Source: Mesostigma viride
Lineage: Eukaryota; Streptophyta; Mesostigmatophyceae; Mesostigmatales; Mesostigmataceae
Direction: 5' to 3'
NCBI GenBank assembly: GCA_009746045.1
Contig: RPFO01000027.1
Span: 1,248,976 to 1,312,975, forward strand
Length of the DNA: 64,000 bases
The translations under genes and the position numbers were made by a program. Below, piece after piece: positions 63,256 to 64,000 of the stretch. The notes under the pieces were generated by a model. It had not been told where the DNA came from. It was given only the letters and a program-made list of their open reading frames with translations, and did no database searches. The number at the start of each line of letters is the position of its first letter. The first letter of the stretch is position 1.

Positions 63256-64000
63256 CTGCGATCTTAAACTTGTAGTCAAATCCTGGGCTGACGATCTTAA
63301 AGTTGAGAGCTGTAGGATCTCAAATCTGATGCGTTATACCAGGAGGGGTGACATCTCCAGGCAAAATTTCCTGGATACTAGGGGCCCGTCCCAGGGCCTG
63401 ACTGCTGCGGTAAGCGCCGGCCCCTGAATTGAAATAGGGGCTGGCGAGTAAAACGAGGGTCGGCGGCGGTGGCCCCGTATTACTGGCCCCCAATAGCGCA
63501 GCGCTACGTGGCCGAGCTGCGGCACCACGTGGCAAGATGAGGCACCACGTGGCAAGATGAGGCGCCACGTGGCTTGATGCCGGCATGCCTCTCCGACGAC
63601 AGGCAATTACTGGGCAAGACATATCACAGTACCCTAGTACCATCCGAGCTACTTATGTCGCCAAACTATCTCTGTTGGATATGACCGGCGTGGGATTCCA
63701 ACTAAACTGAACTGAACTGAACTGAACTGGGCAAGACATCTGCAGACTGCATGACAGTATAGCACGGCGCGGCGTGAGGACGGATGCCGACACAGTTTTT
63801 TGTGTAGGCATCCGTAGGCCCGTACATAGCTGGCATCCGGGGCATGGCAAGATGGGACGCCACGTGGCATGATGCGGCATGCCGCGCCTGCTGTACAATA
63901 TGGGGGCCCGAAATCTAGGGCTGGCGGCTGCATAAAAATTCGGCCCCTGGAATCTCCCCTATAGGGGCCGAAAAGATGGGGGCTAGCTAGAATTGGTGCC
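63256..64000. repeat. Short repeats near the right edge, no gene
   Basis: Three units of GGCACCACGTGGCAAGATGA lie at about 63518-63580, with a further GCCACGTGGCATGATGCGGC near 63857. A (CTGAA)n run is at about 63700-63728. GGGCAAGACAT recurs at 63612 and 63729. No coding frame recognised. Confidence 0.6.

Overview
The window looks like nuclear DNA of a eukaryote, most likely a GC-rich microalga (green lineage is my guess; the sequence does not prove it). The evidence is a spliced tRNA-wybutosine hydroxylase (TYW5-like) gene, a DUF167 gene with a transit-peptide-like leader, and dense nested retrotransposons of the chromovirus (Ty3/gypsy), Copia-like and R2-like (restriction-like endonuclease, RLE) types. 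No bacterial operon, rRNA or convincing tRNA gene was seen.

Region 1-10453 is host DNA. On the minus strand it holds a DUF167/UPF0235 gene (7578-8249), a large low-complexity reading frame (5200-7332) and a JmjC gene whose exons are at 4121-5338, 1771-1926 and 380-427. Its iron-binding HxD and distal His lie in different exons. The introns hold minisatellites and three decayed copies of the HxD exon edge.

Region 10454-54462 is almost wholly retrotransposon. Element 1 (10454-25915, minus) has 662-bp LTRs and a CAGGG target duplication. It keeps a leader ORF, gag and protease but no recognisable RT or integrase. It was hit by an RLE non-LTR element (about 17185-20630, plus) and by a Copia-like element (20885-24327, minus, identical-looking 617-bp LTRs, CCTAG duplication). 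Element 2 (26071-54462, plus) has an intact 1397-residue protease-RT-RNaseH-integrase-chromodomain polyprotein, broken gag and post-pol ORFs, and a further ORF plus RT fragment of another type before its 3' LTR. Element 3 (27685-42010, minus, CCATA duplication) is inserted in element 2. It carries a leader ORF, an extra ORF, gag, protease, RT-RNaseH, integrase-chromodomain and a long post-pol ORF.

Two features unite these chromoviruses and seem the most novel. All three carry a small leader ORF between the 5' LTR and gag with an RNase H1 hybrid-binding (caulimovirus viroplasmin-like) domain. In element 1 the Copia-like element sits exactly inside it. Elements 2 and 3 also share a post-pol protein whose C-terminal domain I do not recognise.

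Region 54463-64000 has no confident host gene. It holds a 5'-truncated second RLE copy (55436-59031) with a 15-bp target duplication. That copy is itself interrupted by two tandem copies of an unclassified element separated by ATT triplets. It also holds two TACTCG-rich arrays, a candidate non-autonomous hAT element (62314-63247, 8-bp duplication) and other dispersed repeats.
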